Assembly (NCBI GenBank): GCA_014650415.1
Contig: BMUX01000034.1
Span: 1-48,937 of the forward strand
Length of the DNA stretch: 48,937 bases
Direction of reading: 5' to 3'
DNA from: Streptomyces spiroverticillatus
GTDB taxonomy: Bacteria; Actinomycetota; Actinomycetes; Streptomycetales; Streptomycetaceae
The notes beneath the pieces were generated by a model, which searched no databases, had not been told where the DNA came from, and saw only the letters and a list, made by a program, of their open reading frames with translations. Made by a program: the position numbers and the translations under genes. Shown piece by piece: positions 33,799 through 40,778 of the stretch; position 1 is the stretch's first letter, and each line of letters opens with the position of its first letter.

Positions 33799-35087
33799 AC
33801 GGCACCGGAGTCGCGGGACGGCTCGCCGACGAGGCACAGCGCCTGCTCGGCGGGCCGCTCCCGCTGCGGCTGCGCGCCTGGGACGGCAGCGAGGCAGGAC
33901 CGGAAGGGGACGGTCCGGTGATCGTGCTCAGGTCCCGGCGGGCGCTGCGCCACCTGCTGTGGCAGCCCGGCGAACTCGGGCTCGCCCGCGCCTACGTCAC
34001 CGGCGCCCTCGACGTCGACGGCGACCTCGCGGACGGCCTCGGCCGGATCTGGGAGGCGTTCCGCGCCCAGCGGCTGCGGCCGCCGAGGCTGAGCGTCCAG
34101 GACCGGGCGCGGGCCGCCCGTACCGCACTGCGGGTCGGCGCGGTCGGACCCCGGCCGCCCGTACCCCGCTCCGAGGCCAGGCTCGGCGGCACCCTGCACA
34201 GCAGGAGCCGCGACCGGGCCGCCATCAGCCACCACTACGACCTCTCCAACGCCTTCTACACGCTGCTCCTCGACGAGACGATGGCGTACTCCTGCGGCTA
34301 CTGGACCAGCGACAAGGACGGCTACGGGCCCGCCGACGCCCAGCGCGACAAGCTGGAGCTGATCTGCCGCAAGCTCCGACTCGGTTCCGGAGCGCGCCTG
34401 TTGGACGTCGGGTGCGGGTGGGGATCGCTGACGCTGTACGCCGCCGAGGAGTACGGGGCGCACGTCACCGCCGTCACCCTCGCCGCCGAACAGGCCGCGT
34501 ACGTACGCGAACAGGTGGCCGTGCGCGGCCTCGGCGACCGGGTGGACGTGCAGTGCCGCCACTACCGGGACCTCGCCGGCGGGCGGGGGACGTACGACGC
34601 GGTGGCGACCGTGGAGATGGGCGAGCACGTCGGTGACGCCGAATACCCCGGATTCGCCCGGCAGTTGCACGCCATGCTGCGCCCGCGCGGCAGGCTGCTC
34701 GTGCAGCAGATGTCGCGCGGACGGGTCGCGCCCGGCGGCGGTGCGTTCATCGAGTCGTACATCGCACCCGACATGCACATGCGGCCCCTCGGCGAGACCG
34801 TGACCCTCCTGGAGGGGGCGGGCCTGGAGGTGCGGCACGTGCAGTCGCTGCGCGAGCACTACGTCCGCACTGTCGGGGCGTGGCACGACACCCTGGAGGA
34901 CCGCTGGGCGGACTTCGTCGCGCTGGTCGGCGAGGAGGTCGCCCGGGTGTGGCGGCTGTACCTGGTCGGGGGTGCGCTGGCGTTCGCCGAGGGGCGGATG
35001 GGCGTGGACCAGGTGCTGGCCGTGCGGCCGGACGAGGGCGGACGCAGCGGAATCGGCTGGACCGGTGAGGAGGAGCAGTACGGATGA
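33795..35087 (+). CDS. CFA-synthase family methyltransferase 2
   Basis: A 430-residue paralogue of the preceding enzyme. It has AISHHYDLSNAFY, the AYSCGYW segment with the Cys present in E. coli cyclopropane synthase (about 164-170), LLDVGCGWGSL as motif I (about 202-212), and EMGEHVGDAEY, so it retains the canonical active-site residues. The N-terminal domain is about 140 residues and diverges strongly from copy 1, so the two are old relatives, not a recent duplication. It is a good candidate for true cyclopropane formation. The start is ATG at 33795, overlapping the upstream stop (ATGA), and its stop overlaps the DUF1295 start. Confidence 0.9.
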   Translation: MNGTGVAGRLADEAQRLLGGPLPLRLRAWDGSEAGPEGDGPVIVLRSRRALRHLLWQPGELGLARAYVTGALDVDGDLADGLGRIWEAFRAQRLRPPRLSVQDRARAARTALRVGAVGPRPPVPRSEARLGGTLHSRSRDRAAISHHYDLSNAFYTLLLDETMAYSCGYWTSDKDGYGPADAQRDKLELICRKLRLGSGARLLDVGCGWGSLTLYAAEEYGAHVTAVTLAAEQAAYVREQVAVRGLGDRVDVQCRHYRDLAGGRGTYDAVATVEMGEHVGDAEYPGFARQLHAMLRPRGRLLVQQMSRGRVAPGGGAFIESYIAPDMHMRPLGETVTLLEGAGLEVRHVQSLREHYVRTVGAWHDTLEDRWADFVALVGEEVARVWRLYLVGGALAFAEGRMGVDQVLAVRPDEGGRSGIGWTGEEEQYG

Positions 35088-35890
35088 ACGGCTTTCCGTG
35101 GGGCGACTGGGCGGCGGGACTCGGCTGGGCGGCCGGTGCGGCGCTCGCCGTGATGCTGGTGACCTTCGCGGTCGCCGTACGGGTCGGTATGCACCGGGTG
35201 GTCGACGCGGCGTGGGGCATCGGGTTCGCGGCGGTCGCGGTCGTCTCGTACGTCGTGTCCGGCCCCTCCGTCGGCGACGACGGGCGGCGGCTGCTGGTCC
35301 TCGCCCTGACCTGCGTGTGGGGGCTGCGGCTGGCGGCCCACATCGCGTGGCGCGGGCGCGGGCACGGCGAGGACCCGCGCTACGAGAACCTGCTCGCCAA
35401 GGCCCCCGAGGGGCGGCGGAACCTGTACGCGTTCCGGATGGTGTACCTGCTCCAGGGGGCGCTGGTGTGGCTGGTGTCGCTGCCGGTGCAGGCCGGGATG
35501 TACGTACCCGGAAGTGTCGGGTGGGTCGGCTGGGCCGGGTGTGCGCTGTGGGCCGTGGGGCTGTTCTTCGAGGCGGTCGGCGACCGGCAGATGTCCCGCT
35601 TCAAGGCCGACCCCGCGAACAAGGGGAAGATCATGGACCGGGGTCTGTGGTCCCTCACCCGGCACCCCAACTACTTCGGCGACTTCTGCGTGTGGTGGGG
35701 CATCTTCCTTGTCGCGTGCGGGAGTTGGGGAGTGGCGGGGCTGACCGTCGTCGGGCCGCTGGTGATGAGCTACCTGCTGATCTGGGGGAGCGGGAAGCGG
35801 CTGCTGGAGCGGAGCATGGCGAAGCGGCCGGGGTTCGCGGAGTATGCGGCGCGGACCAACGGGTTCTTCCCGTGGGTGCCGAAGAGGTGA
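35084..35890 (+). CDS. DUF1295 family membrane protein (steroid 5-alpha-reductase fold)
   Basis: A 268-residue integral membrane protein with about six or seven hydrophobic segments. The C-terminal core has DRGLWSLTRHPNYFGDFCVWWGIF (in two parts), the signature of DUF1295/steroid-reductase-like enzymes, which bind NADPH or SAM-linked lipid substrates. It corresponds to Rv0446c in the SigK operon. It is the last gene of the five-gene overlapping operon and begins four bases inside the preceding gene. A role in reducing or isomerising the modified acyl chain is plausible but not shown. Confidence 0.9.
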   Translation: MNGFPWGDWAAGLGWAAGAALAVMLVTFAVAVRVGMHRVVDAAWGIGFAAVAVVSYVVSGPSVGDDGRRLLVLALTCVWGLRLAAHIAWRGRGHGEDPRYENLLAKAPEGRRNLYAFRMVYLLQGALVWLVSLPVQAGMYVPGSVGWVGWAGCALWAVGLFFEAVGDRQMSRFKADPANKGKIMDRGLWSLTRHPNYFGDFCVWWGIFLVACGSWGVAGLTVVGPLVMSYLLIWGSGKRLLERSMAKRPGFAEYAARTNGFFPWVPKR

Positions 35891-35904
35891 GCGGGGTCGC
35901 TCAC
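35887..35904. terminator. Short convergent terminator between DUF1295 and the response regulator
   Basis: GTGAGCG (35887-35893) pairs with CGCTCAC (35898-35904) around GGGT. The stem contains both stop codons of the two convergent genes, which are only ten bases apart. Confidence 0.65.
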
Positions 35905-36578
35905 GCTCCCGTGTCCGTCCCCTCGCCGAGCCGGTAGCCCACGCCCGGCACCGTGTGGATGACCCAGGGCGGGCCGAGCCGTTTGCGCAGGGTCGAGATG
36001 GTGATGCGTACGGCGTTGGTGAAGGGGTCGGCGTTCTCGTCCCACGCCTTCTCCAGGAGGGTTTCGGCGCTGACCACCCCGCCACGGGCCGCCATCAGCA
36101 CCTCCAGCACGGCGAACTGCTTGCGGGTGAGGGAGAGGTAGCGGCCCGCCCGGAACACCTCCCGGCGGAACGGGTCCAGCCGCAGATCCCCGGCCTCCAG
36201 CACCGGCGGCGTGCTCTCCTTGGGGCGGCGGGCCAGCGAGCGCAGCCGTACGACGAGCTCCTTCAGGTCGAAGGGCTTGGTGAGGTAGTCGTCCGCGCCC
36301 AGCTCGAACCCGGTGACCTTCTCGTCCAGGTGCGCCGCCGCTGTCAGCATCAGCACCCGGCAGCCGAGCCCCCGCGCCACGATCGTGCGGCACACGTCGT
36401 CGCCGTGCGTGCCGGGGATGTCGCGGTCCAGGACGACCACGTCGTACGTGTGCACGTCGAGCCGCTCCAGGGCGGTGTCGCCGTCGCCCGCGATGTCGGA
36501 GGCGATGGCCTCCAGGCGCAGCCCCGCCTGCACCGCCTCCGCGAGATACGGCTCGTCCTCGACAATCAGCACCCGCAT
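35901..36578 (-). CDS. OmpR-family two-component response regulator
   Basis: A 225-residue regulator. The receiver domain has the acidic pair in LIVEDEP, the phospho-acceptor D in VVVLDRDIPG and the Lys of DDYLTKPFDLKEL. The C-terminal winged helix (about 130-220) has LTRKQFAVLEVLMAARGG and NAVRITISTLRKRLG, ending HTVPGVGYRLG. No histidine kinase is adjacent. It is divergent from a VanY-type carboxypeptidase, an arrangement that resembles vancomycin-resistance VanR/VanY wiring. The start is ATG at 36578 with AAAGG upstream; a longer frame to 36614 has no start signals. Confidence 0.92.
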   Translation of the reverse strand: MRVLIVEDEPYLAEAVQAGLRLEAIASDIAGDGDTALERLDVHTYDVVVLDRDIPGTHGDDVCRTIVARGLGCRVLMLTAAAHLDEKVTGFELGADDYLTKPFDLKELVVRLRSLARRPKESTPPVLEAGDLRLDPFRREVFRAGRYLSLTRKQFAVLEVLMAARGGVVSAETLLEKAWDENADPFTNAVRITISTLRKRLGPPWVIHTVPGVGYRLGEGTDTGA

Positions 36579-36629
36579 CGGCGGCCTTTCCTCGGTGTGC
36601 GCATTGCGGCCCATTCAACGACGCCGGGC

Positions 36630-36660
36630 CTATCGAAAACGTATCGGGAAATCGAAACGC
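36630..36660. promoter_or_regulatory. Tandem ATCG repeats in the regulator/VanY intergenic region
   Basis: Three repeats spaced by about ten bases, TATCGAAAAC, GTATCGGGAA and ATCGAAACGC, lie between the divergent genes. Tandem ten-base repeats are typical binding sites of OmpR-family dimers. Each carries ATCG at the same position. Confidence 0.5.
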
Positions 36661-36722
36661 CCCGGCAACACGGTCACGACTGGAGTGGAGGCACACGACG
36701 ACGGCTTCACCGAGGAGACAGC

Positions 36723-37358
36723 ATGCGGGACAGCGACCGGCGGGGGACGGGCTGGGCGGCGGCGGGGGTACTGGCCCTGGTGGCAGCCCTGGGAGTGACC
36801 GGGGCGGTGGCGCTCACCACGCGGGAGGCGCCGGACGTGGGGGTGGCCCCGCCGGCGAAGGCCGCACCGCCCGCGGTCCCGCCGGCGAAACCCGGGGCGC
36901 CCAACGGCGACGGCGCGGCGGACGCGGGCGACGGGTCCATACCCTCGGCCCGCCGGCTCACCCCCTTCGACACCGGCCACTCGGCGCTGGGCCGCCTGGA
37001 CCCGGCGCTGCTGAAGGCGGTGCAGGCGGCCGCGAGGAACGCGAAGCAGGACGGGGTGGACCTCTTCGTCACGTCGGGGTGGCGGAGCAGGGGGCATCAG
37101 CAGCGGCTGCTGGACGAGGGGGTGGAGAAGTACGGGAGCCTGGCGGAGGCGCGGAAGTTCGTGGAGACGCCGGACGGGTCGAAGCATGTGACGGGGCGGG
37201 CGATCGACATCGGGGCGGCGGATGCGGACCGGTGGCTGATCAGGGAGGGGGCGCGGTACGGGCTGTGCCAGATTTACGCGAATGAGCTGTGGCACTTCGA
37301 GCTGCGCGAGGTGCGGGGCGGGAGGTGTCCGGTGCCCCTTCGGGACGCGTCGAGGTAG
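36723..37358 (+). CDS. VanY-type D-alanyl-D-alanine carboxypeptidase, exported
   Basis: A 211-residue exported zinc peptidase that trims the terminal D-Ala of peptidoglycan precursors or cross-links. One hydrophobic segment (about 10-30, AAAGVLALVAALGVTGAVAL) is followed by a Pro/Ala-rich linker and then the VanY/DacB domain. Zinc and active-site motifs are TSGWRS, SKHVTGRAIDIG (S-x-H-x5-D) and ANELWHFELRE (H ligand and Glu). The start is ATG at 36723 with GAGGAG seven bases upstream. It is divergent from the OmpR-type regulator and probably its target. Confidence 0.92.
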   Translation: MRDSDRRGTGWAAAGVLALVAALGVTGAVALTTREAPDVGVAPPAKAAPPAVPPAKPGAPNGDGAADAGDGSIPSARRLTPFDTGHSALGRLDPALLKAVQAAARNAKQDGVDLFVTSGWRSRGHQQRLLDEGVEKYGSLAEARKFVETPDGSKHVTGRAIDIGAADADRWLIREGARYGLCQIYANELWHFELREVRGGRCPVPLRDASR

Positions 37359-37387
37359 GGGATGGCTGCCCGCAGGGCATGCCATCA

Positions 37388-37416
37388 GGGGCGCGGGGAA
37401 CTGCGCGACCAGCCAC
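37388..37416 (+). repeat. Dispersed intergenic repeat, copy 2
   Basis: Plus-strand copy of the element at 876-904 and 42546-42574. It lies between the convergent VanY and photolyase genes, in a 93-base gap, where it may act as transcription terminator or mRNA stabiliser. Confidence 0.75.
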
Positions 37417-37451
37417 AACGGACCCGCACGGAACCCCGCGCCCCCCAGCCT

Positions 37452-38861
37452 TCAGCCCCGGGCGGAGTCGAAGCGGGTGCGGGCCTCTGCGAGGTCCACG
37501 ATCGGGGCCGGGTAGTCGAGAGCCGCACGGTCCGCGCCCTCCAGGCGCCACGGCTGGTGGACCGCCGAGCCCTGAAGCGCGGCAAGCTCCGGCACCCACC
37601 GCCGGACGTAGTCCCCGTGCGGATCGAAGCGTTTGGCCTGTGCGAGGGGGTTGAGGACGCGGTTGGGCCGGGTGTCCGTCCCCGTCCCCGCCGCCCACTG
37701 CCAGTTGAGCTGGTTGTTCGCCAGGTCCCCGTCGACCAGCAGCGACAGGAAGTGGCGGGCGCCGACCCGCCAGTCCACGTACAGCGTCTTCGTCAGGAAG
37801 CTGGCGACCAGCAGCCGCCCCCGGTTGTGCATCCACCCCTCGTGCGCGAGCTGCCGCATCGCCGCGTCGACGACCGGATAGCCGGTCAGGCCCGCCTTCC
37901 AGGCCTCGATCTCCTTGGTGTTGGTGCGCCAACGGTCGTGCCGGTCCCGGTAGTCGTCCCAGGCGGCGGCCGGGCGCGCGGCGAGCACCTGGTGGTGGAA
38001 GTCCCGCCAGGCCAGCTGCCGTACGAACGCCTCCGCACCCGCGTCCCCCTTCTGCCGCGCCCGGTGCACCGTCTCCACCGGCGACAGCGCGCCGAAGTGC
38101 AGGAACGGCGAGAGGCGGGAAGTGGCGTCGCCCGGCAGGTCGTCGTGGCGGTCCTCGTACGCGGAGATCCCGTCGGCCAGCCACGCCGAGAGCCGCTTGC
38201 GGGCTGCCTTCTCGCCGCCCCGGACCAGCCCCGGCGAGGTGTCCGCGACCGCGTCGCGCGCGGGCGGCGGGTCGCCCGCCACCCACTCCGGCACCCGCAC
38301 CACCCGTGGCGCCGCCAGCACCGTACGCGGCTCGGCCGCCTCCCACCTGCGGTGATACGGGGTGAACACGGCGAAGTGGTCCCGTCCGGCACCGGACGGG
38401 ACCTCCGCCCCGGGCGGCACGACCGTGACCACCGCGTCGTGCACGGCCAGCTCGCACCGCTGCCCGGCGAGCGCCTTGCGCAGCCGCTCCTCGCGGGCCT
38501 GCGCGTATCCGCTGACCCCGCCCGCCACGTGCACGGCGACCGCGCCCGTCTCGGCGACCAGCCGGGCGACCTCGTCGACGACTTCTCCGGTACGGATCAC
38601 CAGGCGTCCCCCGCGCTCGCGCAGGGCGGCGTCGAGGTCGGTCAGGCAGTCGGCGAGGAAGGCCCGCCGGTTGGGTGCGGTGAAGCCGGTCCGCCGTACC
38701 CCGTCGTCCAGGACGAACAACGGAACCACCTCGTCCGCCGCGCGCAGGGCCGCCCGCAGCACGGGCTGGTCGTGGACGCGCAGGTCGGAGGTGAACAGGG
38801 CGACGGCGATGCGGGGACGGGGGCCGTCAGCGGTGGTCCGGGCAACGGTGGTGCGGGTCAT
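37452..38861 (-). CDS. phr: Class I DNA photolyase (CPD)
   Basis: A 469-residue flavoprotein that repairs UV-made pyrimidine dimers with light. The N-terminal antenna domain begins VALFTSDLRVHDQPVLRAAL. The C-terminal FAD domain has RLSPFLHFGALSP, FVRQLAWRDFHHQVL, GWMHNRGRLLVASFLTKTL, and near the end QLNWQWAAGTGTDTRPNRVLNP (in two parts), a classic photolyase signature. It begins four bases inside the end of the anti-sigma gene (ATGA overlap), so it is co-transcribed with the ECF sigma and anti-sigma genes. This suggests sigma control of photorepair, as in the Rhodobacter RpoE regulon. Confidence 0.95.
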   Translation of the reverse strand: MTRTTVARTTADGPRPRIAVALFTSDLRVHDQPVLRAALRAADEVVPLFVLDDGVRRTGFTAPNRRAFLADCLTDLDAALRERGGRLVIRTGEVVDEVARLVAETGAVAVHVAGGVSGYAQAREERLRKALAGQRCELAVHDAVVTVVPPGAEVPSGAGRDHFAVFTPYHRRWEAAEPRTVLAAPRVVRVPEWVAGDPPPARDAVADTSPGLVRGGEKAARKRLSAWLADGISAYEDRHDDLPGDATSRLSPFLHFGALSPVETVHRARQKGDAGAEAFVRQLAWRDFHHQVLAARPAAAWDDYRDRHDRWRTNTKEIEAWKAGLTGYPVVDAAMRQLAHEGWMHNRGRLLVASFLTKTLYVDWRVGARHFLSLLVDGDLANNQLNWQWAAGTGTDTRPNRVLNPLAQAKRFDPHGDYVRRWVPELAALQGSAVHQPWRLEGADRAALDYPAPIVDLAEARTRFDSARG

Positions 38862-39604
38862 GCGGGGAACTCCATGAGGGCGACGGGGTCGGAGGTGGGT
38901 GCGGGGGAGCCGCCGGACGGCTCGACGGTGATGCCCATGCCGGAGGCCTTGCCGACGGGGCCGTTGAGCAGGACGGCGCCGGTGGAGGCCGCCGGGTCCA
39001 TCAGGCCGGCCGAGCGCATCGTTCCGGCGTCGTTGAACCAGATCTGGTAGACCTTGCCCGCCGGGGGAGCGGGCATGTTGGAGGCCACGAACGCGGCCTG
39101 GTCGCGGCTCCGCGAGACGACCACGGTCGCCGAGGCCCCGGCCCCGACCTTGCCGGTGGCGGCCTTCGCGTCGGGTGCGGCGAGCACGGCGGCCAGGGCC
39201 TGGCTCTGCTGCTGGGCGGCCTGTGCCTGCTGCTGGGCGTCCCGGGCCACTTGGTGCTGCCAGACGGCGATCCCGCCGAAGGCGGCCGCGGCGGCCAGGC
39301 AGGCGGCGAGGGCGAAGCGGGTCGCGGCCCGCCCGTACCTGCCCCGCACCCGCCCCTGACGTACCGTCAGAGGGCCTTCCTGGCGTTCGGTGGTGATGCG
39401 GCGCAGCACCTCCGCCTTCATCCGCTCCGGCGGGGTCTCGGTCATCGCACGCCCCAACCGGGCGGCGGTGGAGGCGAGTTCGGCCACCTCCTGGGCGCAG
39501 GAGGGGCAGTCGGCGAGGTGGCGTTCGAAGGCGAGGCGTTCGTCGTCGGGGAGCGCGTGCAGTGCGTACGCCCCGGTCAGTGTGTGCAGTTCGGCGGTGC
39601 TCAT
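38858..39604 (-). CDS. rskA: Zinc-binding anti-sigma factor RskA-like
   Basis: A 248-residue membrane anti-sigma factor. The N-terminal cytoplasmic domain has the zinc anti-sigma motif HLADCPSC (H29, C33, C36), so it is a ZAS-type, potentially redox-sensitive regulator. A single transmembrane helix is at about 95-115. A Gln/Ala-rich coiled stretch (VARDAQQQAQAAQQQSQALA) follows, then the extracytoplasmic RskA domain (about 160-248, with VYQIWFNDAG and PVGKASGMGITVEPSGGS). It would hold the sigma factor at the membrane until released. Start ATG at 39604, overlapping the sigma stop by four bases. Confidence 0.93.
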   Translation of the reverse strand: MSTAELHTLTGAYALHALPDDERLAFERHLADCPSCAQEVAELASTAARLGRAMTETPPERMKAEVLRRITTERQEGPLTVRQGRVRGRYGRAATRFALAACLAAAAAFGGIAVWQHQVARDAQQQAQAAQQQSQALAAVLAAPDAKAATGKVGAGASATVVVSRSRDQAAFVASNMPAPPAGKVYQIWFNDAGTMRSAGLMDPAASTGAVLLNGPVGKASGMGITVEPSGGSPAPTSDPVALMEFPA

Positions 39605-40188
39605 GCGCCCACTCCCAGGCAGTCGCGCAGCCGGATCAGTCCGTCGCGCATACGGGTCTTGACCGTCCCCAGAGGCACGGAGAGGAGTTCGGCGACCTCG
39701 CGGTAGGCGAGGCCGCGGTAGTACGCGAGGGTCACCGACTGGCGTTGCAGCTCGGTGAGGGTGCGCAGACAGCGGCGTACCTGCTCGCGCTCCAGCCGCG
39801 CCTCGACCTGCTCGCTGACCTCGTCGTACGCGGGCGTGCGGTCCAGCAGTGCGGCCTTCTGCTCGCGGTCGGCGGAGGCCTGCGCGGAGCGCACCCGGTC
39901 GACGGCGCGGCGGTGCGCCAGGGTGAGCACCCAGGTCATGCCGCTGCCCCGGGCGGGCTGGTAGCGGGCGGCGGTGCGCCACACCTCGACCAGCACCTCC
40001 TGGGCGACCTCCTCGGACTGCGCCGGGTCGCGCAGCACGCTGCGGACCAGTCCCAGCACGGGCCCGCTGACCAGGTCGTACACCCGGCCGAAGGCCTCCT
40101 GGTCGCCCCTGGCCACCCGGCCGATGAGCTCCTGGAGGCCGTCGGGCCCGGGCGCGGGCGCCCCTTGGACGTGGACGGCTTCTTTCAC
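39601..40188 (-). CDS. sigK: ECF sigma factor, SigK-like
   Basis: A 195-residue extracytoplasmic-function sigma factor. Region 2 spans about 18-85, with QEAFGRVYDLVSG, EEVAQEVLVEVWRTAARY and GMTWVLTLAHRRAVDRVRS. Region 4 covers about 135-190, with LTELQRQSVTLAYYRGLAYREVAELL (in two parts) and the helix VPLGTVKTRMRDGLIRLRD. The start is GTG at 40188 with GAAGGAAA upstream. The anti-sigma gene overlaps its stop, and a promoter with its own predicted recognition elements lies about 60 bases upstream, so it appears autoregulated. The SigK name rests on the neighbouring genes plus this match; only a phylogeny could fix the ECF group. Confidence 0.9.
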   Translation of the reverse strand: MKEAVHVQGAPAPGPDGLQELIGRVARGDQEAFGRVYDLVSGPVLGLVRSVLRDPAQSEEVAQEVLVEVWRTAARYQPARGSGMTWVLTLAHRRAVDRVRSAQASADREQKAALLDRTPAYDEVSEQVEARLEREQVRRCLRTLTELQRQSVTLAYYRGLAYREVAELLSVPLGTVKTRMRDGLIRLRDCLGVGA

Positions 40189-40246
40189 GCGGGTTTCCTT
40201 CGCTGGCGGCGGGGCGGGCGGTCGGCTCCCCACGGTCCCACCGGAC

Positions 40247-40274
40247 ATTCGGAGACGGGGGATCTGCGGATTGG
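40247..40274 (-). promoter_or_regulatory. Predicted autoregulated ECF-sigma promoter of sigK
   Basis: On the minus strand CCAATCC (40274-40268) is followed by a 15-base spacer and CCGAAT (40252-40247). The -10 is identical to the mycobacterial SigK -10, CCGAAT. The expected leader is about 50 bases. Confidence 0.74.
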
Positions 40275-40319
40275 TGTCGACGCCCGGATGTTTTTTCCGT
40301 CTGCCCCGCCGGAGCGGCC

Positions 40320-40778
40320 CTAGGCGGTGGTAAGGACCGGATCCGGCCGCTCCTTGGCCGTGCGGGCCGCGTGCACCGCCCGGACGGCGAGGAGGACGAG
40401 CACCCCCAGCGGTGACAGCAGGACCGTGAAGACCAGCAACGGCCCCGTCACCAGCGGGTGCAGCCCCATCCGCCGGGCTTCCAGGAACATCCACTGCCCG
40501 ATCAGCAGGTCCCAGGCGATGACCTGCGCCCAGATCGCCCCGGCGCCGTTCGCCAGGACCATCAGCTCCCGGAATCCGTCGAGGCTGGGGCTGCTGACCG
40601 TCGCCCACAGCTCGGGGAAGACCGGGATCGCCATGCCCAGGTACACGGCGAGGACCGGCAGCACGGTGTACGGCGACCTCGCGATCCGCACGGTCCACGC
40701 CCAGCGCGGTGCGAGGACCATCAGCAGCCAGAAGGGGGCGGCCAGGCAGAAGCTCAGGTCGAAGAGGAAGCCGGTCAT
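40320..40778 (-). CDS. ABA4-like (DUF4281) membrane protein
   Basis: A 152-residue integral membrane protein with four hydrophobic segments (about 5-25, 36-56, 88-110 and 115-140). The start MTGFLFDLSFCLAAPFWLLMVLAP and IWAQVIAWDLLIGQW with MFLEARRMGLHPL match the bacterial ABA4-like family. In plants ABA4 is needed for neoxanthin, a carotenoid; the bacterial role is unknown. It overlaps the upstream membrane-protein gene by four bases and ends 45 bases before the sigK promoter, so read-through into sigK is possible. Confidence 0.82.
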   Translation of the reverse strand: MTGFLFDLSFCLAAPFWLLMVLAPRWAWTVRIARSPYTVLPVLAVYLGMAIPVFPELWATVSSPSLDGFRELMVLANGAGAIWAQVIAWDLLIGQWMFLEARRMGLHPLVTGPLLVFTVLLSPLGVLVLLAVRAVHAARTAKERPDPVLTTA

